From positions 868,001 through 932,000 of the forward strand of contig JAUZTG010000042.1 of the NCBI GenBank assembly GCA_030734395.1: a stretch of 64,000 nt of DNA, read 5' to 3'. The position numbers and the translations under genes are program-made. How positions within the stretch are numbered: the first letter of the stretch is position 1; each line of letters begins with the position of its first letter. This stretch comes from Sarocladium kiliense (taxonomy: Eukaryota > Ascomycota > Sordariomycetes > Hypocreales > Sarocladiaceae). Of the stretch, positions 33,001 through 43,836 are shown in pieces. The notes beneath the pieces are model-generated. The model was not told the DNA's origin, searched no databases, and was given only the letters and a program-made list of their open reading frames with translations.

Positions 33001-34625
33001 GTCGCCTTCGCTCGCCGAGTCAATGCTTTCGCTTGAGGTGTTGTATCCAGTCGATATAGACCGCATTCGGCTGAGAGAACTCTGCCTGAAGCGAGGGGGA
33101 TCTTGCTGATCATCTGATGCTATCACAGCCAGTGGTCGCTTGCTAGCCGTCTCGGTAAGCTTTAAGCTTTCACCAGAGCGTCACCGCTTGCTACGCTAAA
33201 CCTAGATCAAGCCTCGCTGACTCGGCGAATTGTGCTCCTTCGATGCAAAACGAATATTCCATACGGAGGACGTAGATGGCTGTAGTCCGTGCCGCTAGCA
33301 TGATGTCCCCAGGCGTGACAACTTACTTGCAGGCCCCATGCCCAGCATGTTGACCCTGGGCCTAACGGCCGGCGTCTGGCGCCAAATCCCTGTGTTGCGC
33401 AACATAGTTGTAGTTTTGACGCAGAGATCCAAACCACATGGCCCGAGGTAGCACAGCATGAGGAATGCCAGCGTCACAGCGCCTATCAGCTATGATGTTC
33501 GCTGGTCGCCGTCTCGCGACAGATCAGGTCCCGGCAGTGCTCACATCCTCGTCAAGCTGACCCACCTCATGCAGCCCTGGTGCAGAGGGTGGACAACTTA
33601 GCATCGCGACATCCACATCCCCGGGCGCATCTTCTCGCCAAGGCAACCTCGGCGGTGACCGCTGGATGATTGCGGTATTCACGTCGTCTCGCTACGGTGC
33701 ATCCACGACACACAGCATCCTCGCAGCATGCAGATGGAACCAGGATCACAGCAACGCATAGCGTAACACTGGCCATAGCAGATCGCAGATTTGCAGATCA
33801 TAAGCTTGGAATCCTTGGGCTTTTGACATCCGATGACCCCTCCTGCACATCCTCCACACTTACTTCCGCTCCCCACGACCCGGTCCAAGCAAGCGGACGA
33901 CACGCCACCTACGGTAGTATCAATGTTTGGTCCTCCCTATCTCCACCCATGTCCCAAGAGAGGTGCCTACTGCTTGATCTGTCGCAATGGCCTTCGTCGA
34001 CGGGTACCCTTGCTTCTCTATGCTTTTCCCACACCTGAGGGTCCTGTATGTTTCACTCATGGCAGGTGTTGGTGATCTCTTCGTTGACGGCCCGTGCTCT
34101 CTGTTTGGCGACCACGTTTGCTTCCCGACTTGTATCCCATTCCACGAGAGCAGCTCTGGCAATGTTGCACTTGGGTACTGATTTCAGTGAACCTATCGAG
34201 TGTCACAATATCACGGGGTAGCAGATGCGGTCATCCGGGGCCCGAAAGATGCCCAAACGCCTGTACCCGCCTGTTCTGTGAGTACGGGAGGCGGCCGGAT
34301 GTTTGCCAAACCGGATCCGGATGATGAGAGGTGACATCAAAACATTTCTGATACGGTTTCTCTTTGGATACGCTGAGGCATAAGGTGAACTCGCGAAAAG
34401 GGCCCAGAATCGCCAGCGCTGGTTGTCCGGCAGAACATAAAGACTCCTCCCTCCCCCCCTCTTCTGGTGTGGGATTCCTCAGCAACTCCTCGCCAAGCTA
34501 CAACACAACTTTGCCTCTGACTTAAACCTCTTTGAGAACCATTCGGTCCTTTCCTCTTTGAACAAAGGTGACTGTACATAGAACTCGAAATGGTCACCTC
34601 ACTTTGCTCTCATTCAATCTGCACC
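30095..34625. other. Gene-poor stretch with coding-like minus-strand pieces
   Basis: 4.5 kb without a gene I can complete. On the minus strand several frames read like protein: 33174-32812 (opens without ATG; contains SGYN/SSES/SEGD and ends FLRIVDG), 32822-32616 (ends SPYSAPSV), and two pieces at 33477-33218 that join across a 47-bp GTAAGT...CTACAG intron. Others lie at 32185-31586, 31523-31086 and 30869-30567. Frames shift between pieces, and I could not link them by consistent splicing. The stretch could be a multi-exon gene of unknown type, a decayed one, or chance. A GCCATCGCCATCG repeat lies near 32,513-32,532. Confidence 0.35.
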
Positions 34626-34857
34626 ATGGCGTCGGCCAACAACCCTCAACCATGGACCAACTCTGTAGATGGCCCACTTGAATCCTTAGAGCACTCGAAG
34701 GTATGTTATCATGCACCCTTATGTTTAAATCTGCACATGACTGACGCTCAAACTCCAGGTCCCTGGTACTAAGTGTCCGACATGTGCTGCCCGTGGCAAG
34801 GAAGTCTGGGTCATCCCAGGGCGACTCTGTGGGCAATGCGGGACACCATGCGACTGA
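34626..34857 (+). CDS. 57-residue protein with two CxxC knuckles
   Basis: Two exons, 34626-34700 and 34759-34857, around a 58-bp intron (GTATGT...CTCCAG). The junction is in phase 0. The product starts MASANNPQPWTNSVDGPLE and then has a compact block, KCPTCAARGKEVWVIPG followed by CGQCGTPCD and a stop. Two CxxC pairs about 18 residues apart form a plausible zinc ribbon or rubredoxin-like knuckle. Length and layout recall tiny uncharacterised fungal proteins. An in-frame ATG at 34590 would add 12 residues (MVTSLCSHSICT). It sits alone in a gene-poor area. Function unknown; nucleic-acid or protein binding is only a possibility. Confidence 0.7.
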
Positions 34858-37800
34858 TGCGTCACGGGCGTGGGATGTCAGGGTGACGGGGTTGTTGGAT
34901 ATGGCATGAGCGGTGGCCAGTGTGGTCAACGGGCACGATGGGGTTTAGCGAGTGTCCATGTTCCATTTAGTGTATTGTGCAGGCGGCCCATCATCCGACT
35001 GGCTGGGCTGCACAGGACTCAGAGCGAGACTCGCATATGGTTGATGAATGGCGTTTGGTGGTCAGAAGGCCGATCGGCAGGTACACAGACCCTAGCTGAA
35101 TGCGAAGCGAATAACGTTTGTTCTTATTACCGTCTCGTCTGTTACGACTCCTTTCACCATAACACATCCCATCATAGTGAGTATTGGCCCGTCAAGGACC
35201 CGTATCAGCGGTCTAGTGATATCTAACGTAGAAACTTTTGAAATCCTGGGAATAATTCACGAAGAGACACGGCTTTGCCGGGGCCAAGCGAATGAACCCT
35301 GTTTAGATATGACAGGGGATGAGCGAACCATGGCCATGTCGCTGCACTGACTCAAGCCTGTTGCCCTTCTGTAGAGCCATCTTCATGCAAGTCTGACCAC
35401 ATCCGATTCCCCGAGAATGCCTCCAGGTCAGCATCGCACCCCTGACGGTATTAGAAATGGAAACTGCTGGCCTCGTGTGCATCCGAAGAACAAGCCACCA
35501 TTCATGATCGGCGTGGGGTACATTCCAAACTAACAACAGCTATTGAAAAGTGCCGGTAATCTCTTGTCTTCAGCTCGAACGATGTGTCAGGACCAATTGT
35601 CAGGTGGAAGGGTCTTGCCAACAGAGACTTGATAGCAGTGTGGATGGAATATTACGCAGATGGCCCGCGTTGTTTTCGTTATTGATAAGACTTGAACGTC
35701 GATGCCTCTTGGAAAAGCCTGAAGCTAGGCTGTCTCAGCACCAATGACCTAATGTCACGCTTGGTAGAGGGGTTGGTGTATTGTCTGGGCGCGCATAGCT
35801 GGCTTCGGCCAACCCGCTTACATATCAGTTGACCGGCAAAGCCGGCCAATCTTCCTCGTGACAAGAATCATGGCACAGTGTGATGATCTGGCTAATTGGA
35901 AGCCATACATCAATGATTAATGAGGGGCCTCGACGTGTGCTCGGAAACGCCCGTTGCAGGGGCCCATGAATATCGTGCCCAGACCCGTACAAAGTGAAAG
36001 TGTTGAGAGCTGTTTATCATTGTGCATAACAAAGGAACCAACTCGACGCATTGGACTTGATGATAGTGCCAGTTAGTGTATGTCCTAGTCGAATCATGTA
36101 GCGCAACAATATTGATGGTCGTCGTCATAATTGCGAGTCAGAGTTATTCTTGGTTGATAGATGGTCCCCGGTCGGAGAACCATTGGGGTCAATGACCGCC
36201 CAGGCAGAGCCAATCAAGGCAAGGAAACGGAAACTCGGACGATCAGGACCGGCGATGAATATAAGTCGCACAAAGACAGTCGCCGTGAGGGCTAGAGGTG
36301 GAAGAACAATCAATACACTGAAGCTCTCGGGGGAGGATGGATGCAACCCCAGACACGTCATCCGATTGTAACGGGTTCCCCAAGAAAGACCCTTGTAGAG
36401 CCCGCGACGAAAAGCTTCAATATCCTGGACAACCTCCTTACTTACCTTACGTACCAACCACCCTTAGCTTCTGAAGGGAACTGGCCCTCCTGGAGCATCC
36501 GCGATTCCACAAGCCAGAACCACAAGCTAGTCTCTCGCTTAAAAGATACCTGATGCCGGATACATCGGCGAGCAGAGCAGGACTAAGACATTGTCTCTTG
36601 CATTTGTGCTGAGAATTTTCTTCACCTCGTGCGCCAGTGCGTGCGCCTTTTGCACACTCGGGCTAGAAGCCGGCTCCGATGGTCTCAGACGATGACTAAC
36701 AAGCCACCTCCCACCGGTGCCGATCGTCATGTCAAGATCGCGCAGTTGCCTGCGGTCAAATAATGATCGGTTCCTCGCGCGAATTCCGGCCGAGCCCTGC
36801 TTGGCATCGTCACGCTTTGCACGTGAAGAAAAGAGCAAACATCTTAAGGTTATTCTTTGCCCTCTTCCTCCACGATCATACCCCGAATCTTGGCGATGAC
36901 CGAAGAAGCGGCGAGCATCGTACGATAGATTGACATCACAGCAGCTGAAAGCAACTTATCGGCTCGAGAAATGACAAGCTTCTCGATTGCCGCTTTTGGG
37001 GTCGATATGTCGGCGACCACACCCTTCGCTCTTGCGAACAGCAGCTCAGACGTTGATCATGACGCTCTGATGCCGTCACGTCGGCTCGCTGCCGATTCCG
37101 TGATGGAGCTCACTCTGCGAAGTATAACCGATCGCTGTTGTGGCATGCAAACCGCCGCATAAACGACAAGTACGAATCGTTTGACCGGCAAGACGGAGAG
37201 CGCATGGCGTATGATAGGCTCATGCATCGTGACGAGCATACTCGAGCAACCGCGACGCCAATAGTCGATCAGTCTGACACCCGGATTACGACGTAATAAT
37301 TCCGCGGATGCAACTACACTGTCTGGGAATGGAAGCTGCATGCGTGGTCGAACATGCTGCGGAACCAAATGGCTGAGGGATAAACGCTGTCCCTTGCGAC
37401 AGGCCAATCATCATAAGCCACCTGCGGAATGGCTGACAGATGATACTGATAACGTACGAAAGACTTCAGTGCCTTCTCATGACGCGAATTTGAAGGAGAC
37501 GGTTGAGAAAGCTCGCGAGAAAGCCTGGCGATTATTGAAACCCCAGTAATGAGCATGGCCAAGCCACGTACACGTTCTGACCGGACCCGAGCAAGCATCC
37601 CTCATAGTGATGGCCATTATTATTTCCGGAATCAACAAAATGATACGTCAATTCTCGGACCGAGAAACATTGCCAAAGTGCTCGTGGCAGTGGCCGATCA
37701 GACATGGGTCCCTGTCAGTGTCGGGAACCCATGCTCATATCACGCAAGTCGAGATACCAGGAGGGATTGCGCACATATAATGCACGATACAACACGACAA

Positions 37801-40263
37801 CCCGAAAAGGAGTCGAGATATGGAGTTTCGACTCATTCCTCTATCACGGATAAAAGAAACACAGGCGGTGTGAGGCTGGACAACGCGCTGCATTTGCAAC
37901 TGAGACGTGGCAACCCTTTGAAAGGAGGTGATTAGCTGGCTGAGTGGATTGTCCCTTATTGGTGAGTATGCCTATCAGTCTGCCAGGTAGGCGACAGGGC
38001 CATGAACTGGTTTGAGCCAGTCCTCGCAACAAGATCAATATGGGCTTCAATACTCTGTAAAGCTTCATGCGACGTCAGAAGTGGATTCGAGGAGAGCATG
38101 GACCGCTACCGTTGAATCACTTTATTTCCGGAAAACCATTATGACTGACTCGCTCAACAGCCTTTCACTTCAGAGATCGGTTCGCGAAGGGTCCGTTTGA
38201 GAGGGCCCTGCGTTCGCCTCCCCGTATCTTGCCCCCCTCATCCTCAAGCTCGATCTAGTGACGGAACCGAGGCGGCCCACTCGTGGGAACAGGCTTCGCT
38301 TCCTATCGAGGAAGAAGTCTTCCCAGCCTCAGCGGGTATCAGATCCTCCGGGATCTGCACTACGAGGTGGTCATGGCGGGGAAGTCTTCCCCAGGCTCAG
38401 GCGATTTGGATTAGATGAATATCAATAAGCTCGCGACGGGGTCTTGCACTTCAATCATCCACAACTGGATCTTGAGCCGGAAGAAGGATCATTAAGCATC
38501 CGTCAATTTTGCGCCGAGTGGCCTAGGCTCAGCTCCCCGGCGAAGCTTAGCTGTCTTTGTATTGACCTGGTAGCTCAAAGCCCAGGCCGGGTTCATCTCA
38601 GCGTCGCGCTATAGGCAATATCTTGCAAAGACGGGCCTTTTCCCTGAGAGGGCGCGGGCTTCTCGCCTACAGAACACTGAACACGATTCCAATGTGAGCA
38701 ACTGGGCTCCGGCAGGACGGAGGATGTCTTCGGTTCCAGAGGCTTGGCGCCTAAGCGAGTCTTCAATGCGGTGATCCGGAGCTGTAGAGCTGCTACACAC
38801 CAATTGACTAAGAGATGGTTAATTTTAAGGCCCAGGATCATGATGCTCTTGGGTTCGTGCTTCAAGCAATAGCTGCGTCTAGAACGACCGAATTGAGCCG
38901 GAGCAAAACCGACTATTTGCAAACACCAGGCTTGGGTTGCAGACTAACATAGGTGCCGAGAGCGCCCCCAGACCAACGTAGGTAAGCGTTTAGTACCCTT
39001 TCTCGGCCGTACTGACTGAAACGGGTCTTGGTCTATGCAGCGACAGGTAGTCTACTCGTGACTGGTTCAGCCGCTCGCCATCTTCACATGAGCTACGGTA
39101 AGAAAACGTAACGTGAACGGTCCGTGCTGTGAAACTAGAGGCTTTCGAAGCCAAGCCCCTCACCACCCAGAGCAAAGTGGAGTTTTGACAGACCTCGGGA
39201 GCTGATGCCGGCTATCAAGCGCGACAGCACGAGCACTGGTATTGGCAGCGGCGGAAGTGCGGAATGAGGCACCTACTTGAGTCGTGATGATGTCCCATCG
39301 CCTTCTGGGAGAGTATCCGCCTGGTGGGAAGCGCGTCGATCGGTGGGGATACTGAGAAGCTTAGAAGCGCCATGTCCTCAGCGTTACGAGCCGTGCGGCC
39401 GAGATGCTACCAAATCCGGGGCTATGTTGTTGATAAACTTTGGGCTTCCAAAAGGTTCCCCTCTGCTAGGCTCGCAAGAGTGCAAGTCACGATATGAGCA
39501 GCCCCGCCGGATCACCCGTTTCAGTGAGTTTCCAATGGACGGTTGGCGTCAAGCTTTGCACGAAGTAACCGTCATTTACCCCTGGATTGCCAGACTTGGG
39601 GTGGTGTGAAGGCGAAGGGGGGCTGACGCAGACTCAAAACAGTTCTGCAGAGCGACTTTTCTCCACTACACCAGACGGCGAGTCAAAGTCTATCCATTCT
39701 CGCTTTCTCGGCGGAGACTTCTCTCCTCTTGCGGCAGGTCGTGCGGCCGGAGAGAAATATTGACTGGTCAGTCGCGTAACGGTGCCAAGTCATGACAGCC
39801 AGAATCAGCGTCGGCTATAACTCGAACGATTCATGAGTTAGCACTTCGCACAGACACCGTGTTGCAGTGCATTGCCGTTTCGAGCTTCTCGTGATGGGAG
39901 GAGGGAGGACCGAGCGTCCTTAGGGGGCGAAAGTCTTGGATCGCTAGCTCGAGGATGTGCCCCTGGCCCTAGTCTAGTGCCGGCTGGCCACGATGTATGC
40001 CAGGATATTCTTCGCTTAGGGGTCAGCGGGGCCTCTCATTCGATCGGAAAGCGACTTGCCATAGATATACGAGGATCCCGAGGCCAGGTTCCCTTGGAAT
40101 CCTCCGATGCATGCCATCTCACACCATCTGCCCAGCTCTCTGATAACGGGACTGTTACTACGGCCTTGAGATCCCCCTTGGACGGTTTGAGGGAGCTCTG
40201 TGGAGGAAGTAATCACGACTGAGAGATCTGCAAAAAAAAAAAAAAAAAAGCGAAACTTGGAAG
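34858..40263. other. Gene-poor stretch, no firm gene
   Basis: 5.4 kb with only short frames. None shows a domain, and most start with TTG or GTG. Base composition is not AT-rich, so there is no obvious repeat-induced mutation. Two partly similar segments containing GAAGTCTTCCC and CTCAG lie near 38,305-38,335 and 38,380-38,402. The stretch ends in a run of 18 A just before the next gene. It might be old transposon-derived or subterminal-type sequence, but no terminal repeat or transposase motif was found by eye. Confidence 0.4.
40232..40249 (+). repeat. A18 homopolymer upstream of receptor gene
   Basis: Eighteen uninterrupted A on the plus strand, ending 14 bases before the ATG of the CFEM receptor gene. 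It may be a dA:dT promoter element or the fossil tail of a retroelement to its left. Confidence 0.9.
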
Positions 40264-41806
40264 ATGCCTCGGTTACATCTTGCAGCCTTGCTGCTGGCCT
40301 TGCTGTGCATGGTCGTGTCAGTATCTGCGCAGGATCAGTCAGCGCTATCACAATACCCCAGCTGCGCTGTAAGTTGCCTCGCTTATCTATTGTGGCTCGC
40401 GATCTTGGTAAAGACCAATAACTGACGGATCTCGATAGTCATCATGCATTCTGAGCGCTTTCCAGAAAGAGCTCTGCGCGCCAACCAACGCCACTTGTAT
40501 CTGTACCAACGAGGCGTTCCAGGGCACCGTCACGCTCTGTGTTTCGCAGAACTGCACCATTCCTGAGTCTCTGAGTAAGCACTTCTTTTCATATGCGTTC
40601 AAGAATATGGTCCTGACTATTCGAAAAAGCCACCAGGAACATCAGCCTCGCGACCTGCGGCGCCGAAGTTCGCGACCGTTCCGGCCACTTTGCACCTCTA
40701 TCAAACAGCCTTGCTGTGATCACCGGTCTCTTTGTCATCACGCGATTCGCTTACAAGATCTTCGTCGCTAAACTCTCCCTCGGCATGGACGACTGGTTCG
40801 TTCTTGCGGCAATGGTCGCTGCCTGTCCGAGCGCCATCATTACCGTGAACGGGACGACAGCCAACGGCTTGGGCCGCGATATCTGGACTTTGACATCTAC
40901 GCAGATCACCAACGTGCTGCGATACTTCTACATCATGGCGTGGCTGTACTTTACGCAGGTGACGCTGGTCAAATTGTCCATCATCACTTTCTATATGCGC
41001 ATCTTCCCCGCGAAGGAGGTGCAGCGCGTGCTTTGGGGAACCTTCATCTTCACTTGCCTGTGGGGTGTTGCGTTTGTTCTTACAGCTATCTTCCAGTGCC
41101 AACCGATTCACTACTTCTGGACCAAGTGGGATGGATTGCACAAGGGTACCTGCTTGAGCACGAACGCCATCAGCTGGTCCAACGCAGCAATCAATATCGC
41201 ATTGGACTTGTGGATTCTGGCTGTTCCCTTGTGGCAGCTGAGGGAGCTGCACCTTCACTGGAAGAAGAAGATTGGTGTGGCCTTCATGTTCTGTATTGGC
41301 ACCTTGTAAGTCGAACCCTAGAGGTTCATCTGAACCATATTGAGCTCATCACTAACCTGACTCGCAGCGTCACCGTCGTCAGTATCCTCCGACTTCAATC
41401 TCTCGTTCACCTTGCGAAAACCAACAACCCAACATGGAACTTCTACGACGTCTCCGTCTGGTCCACCGTCGAGATCTGCGTCGGCATCATGTGTGCCTGT
41501 CTCCCAACCATCCGCCTCGTCCTTGTCCGCCTCTTCCCCATCCTGGGTGGCTCATCACACCGCAGCCGTGGCAACCAGTACTATGAGTATGGAACTGGTC
41601 CCGGAAACACGAACCCCGGTCGGGCTCCTGGTGCTTCCGCCCGCGGTACTGTAGGAATGGTCACGGCGGATAGGCGGGGCTCGGATCCCGAGTCTGCGGC
41701 ATCTGGCATCGTCTTTGAGAAGACGTATGATGTGCAGTTCAGCGACGACGAGGCAAAACTGGTCCAGATGAATACTCTGGATGCGAAGGGACGTACAGTG
41801 ACCTAA
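40264..41806 (+). CDS. CFEM-domain, Pth11-like seven-helix receptor
   Basis: Plasma-membrane receptor-like protein of 451 residues. Exons are 40264-40368, 40439-40574, 40630-41305 and 41368-41806. A signal peptide (MPRLHLAALLLALLCMVVSV) leads into a CFEM domain with eight Cys, from YPSC through CAPTNATCICT and LCVSQNC to the last one in ATCGAEVRDRS. Seven membrane helices follow, starting LAVITGLFVITRF and including MDDWFVLAAMV and KLSIITFYMRIF. The family motif NPTWNFYDVSVWSTVEI precedes the last helices. A cytosolic tail with SDDEAKLVQMNTLDAKG ends the protein. The second intron uses the unusual acceptor AAAAAG at 40624-40629; the nearby CCACCAG would shift frame. Magnaporthe Pth11 relatives sense surfaces or host cues. 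The ligand here is unknown. Confidence 0.9.
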
Positions 41807-42700
41807 AGTAGCTATTTGATGGGGAGTCAAGACTAGGAATACCGTGTATATGTATCACGAGCATCATGGAAGGCGCATGGAGTTTCCCTAACGCAATTAT
41901 CGCAGTATGTAGTTTCTCCAGTTTATCAATGCTAAGATCAAGGATCTGGATTGTTCACTCTGACAGACCTGTATCCAGGGCGTTTCTCTTGCCGGAGCTC
42001 ATGACTGAATTGCCATCTTCTCCACATACGGATTAGGATACTCACAGGGTTACAACGTACCTTTCGAGGTGAAAAGTGGCAGCCTCCTGCATGTCTCAGT
42101 TGACCGTCGTATCTGTGTCATTCACCTTGTTGACATGGTGCTCCAGGTCTGTCTGAGCCTGACTTACATCTTGGCACAGACAATGTCGGGGACGATGCTT
42201 GACATGACGATACAACGAGGAGTCTCTCGCAACCAACATAATTTGAGATCAAGCAGCACCTACTCCTCCCATATATCTCGGATCTGAGTCCCCCAGCGAA
42301 GAATATCGGGCGCCAAGGGCCGGTACCTCGGGGCGGACCTCGGTTTACACGGAGGATCGTTCCGGGAGGAGGACGGGGTGGGGCAGCCACCGGACTGACA
42401 TCACCATGTATCCCCCACCTCGCGTTCCTGCAGCTCAGTGTGCTATGATCATCCATTTCGTCACGATTGCATCTAGCTTCATCTTCCTTCTCGGTCCTCA
42501 GCCGAAGCCTTCATTGAATGCCTGCTACACCGCACAAGCTCCGATCTATTTCTCGAGTCCCAGCTGGAACGCTTACTCCTCTTTCCACAAGATCATCACG
42601 ATTTGCAGTGCCCTCGCAAGCTACAGCACTCGACCCAACCCCGCGCCAACCACGGGATCATACTCCGCGCATACAGACCTTCACGACTTCGACCCCCAAA
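41807..42700. other. Intergenic, upstream of dienelactone hydrolase gene
   Basis: Receptor 3' UTR followed by the hydrolase promoter, which contains a GC-rich patch with ACCTCGG and CCGAGGT-type inverted motifs near 42,322-42,350. In-frame codons run from 42518 to the chosen ATG and might extend the hydrolase. Confidence 0.5.
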
Positions 42701-43684
42701 ATGTCTGCCATGGAAGCTACGCAGGGACACAGCAAGCCATGCTGTAATGTCCCTCCCGTCGTCTCGTCTGGCTACAAGGCGAAAGGCTCATACGAGGAGA
42801 TTGGCGGTTTCAAGACCTGTATGTTCACCGCCGCTCTACAGCGCGTTATCTCACTAAGAAGATGAGTCGCTTTCAAGGTCTGATGAGATACTGACAGGTC
42901 CATGACAGACGTGACTGGCCCAAAGGATGCCACCAAGGCGATTCTTGTGATCTACGACATCTTCGGCTACTTCGACCAGACCATTCAAGGTGCTGATATC
43001 CTCGCCTACAGCGACGATAACCAGAAGTACAAGGTCTTCATTCCTGACTGGTTCAAGGGCAAGCCCTGCCCAATCGAGATGTGAGTGTCCTCACTACTTC
43101 CTGCTCGAATTCCCCCGAGAGCCTAGCTAACTGTGACGCGCAAGCTACCCTCCGGACAACGATGACAAGAAGAAGCAGCTTGGCGACTTCTTCGGTACTT
43201 ACCCTCCTCCCAAGGTCGCAGGCCAGGCCCTTGACTATGTCAAGGCATTGAAGGAGAAAGATGCCTCCATCACCAAATTCGCTATCCTTGGCGTAAGTCC
43301 CCTCACTATGTCCCTGGTCTTTGCCTAAAACCGATACTGACAAAACATCAACAGTACTGCTGGGGCGGCAAGGTCGCCACGCTCGCGGCCAAAGACAAGA
43401 GCAACCCCTTCTCCGCCACTGCTTCATGCCACCCCGCCATGGTCGACCCCTCCGACGCCGAGGGTCTGGCCGTGCCGACCATCATGCTCGCTTCAGGCGA
43501 TGAGCCAGCTGATGACGTGAAGAAGTTCGAGGACAATCTGAAGGTGCCCAAGCATGTCGAGATCTTCAAGGATCAGATCCATGGTTGGATGGCTGCCAGG
43601 GGCGATTTGAAGGATGAGAGGGTGAAGAAGGAGTATGAGAGGGGTTACAAGACCGTGGTGGAGTTCTTTGGGAAGAACCTGTGA
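42701..43684 (+). CDS. Dienelactone hydrolase family alpha/beta hydrolase
   Basis: 255 residues from four exons: 42701-42818, 42909-43080, 43145-43292 and 43355-43684. All junctions keep frame. The nucleophile elbow is GYCWGG (catalytic Cys), at the exon 3/4 junction. The Asp lies in MLASGDEPAD and the His in DQIHGWMAARGD, so the DLH triad Cys-Asp-His is complete. An N-terminal SKPCCNVPPV segment is typical of the fungal members. Bacterial DLH opens dienelactones in chlorocatechol breakdown; fungal paralogues act on varied esters and lactones, so the substrate is open. The ATG at 42701 has a good context (CCAAAATG). An upstream in-frame ATG at 42518 would add 61 residues. Confidence 0.9.
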
Positions 43685-43836
43685 TTCCCCCGTGGGCGAC
43701 CGTAGCTGCGTAGCGACTTTTCTGGGGACGTAATGTACGCATTGCTGTCAATGAAGCGAAATCGATCAACAACTTGATGAAAATCGTCTATGCTACAATC
43801 GCTGCAAGTCTATGCCTCGTGCGCCATGCGTGATTT

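Noticed and set aside
38300..38405. Possible direct repeats as transposon ends
   Set aside because: Only short, imperfect similarity around GAAGTCTTCCC; no matching inverted ends or coding core.
30095..40263. Repeat-induced point mutation (RIP) tract
   Set aside because: Base composition is near the local average and CpA/TpG steps are common; no AT-rich block by eye.
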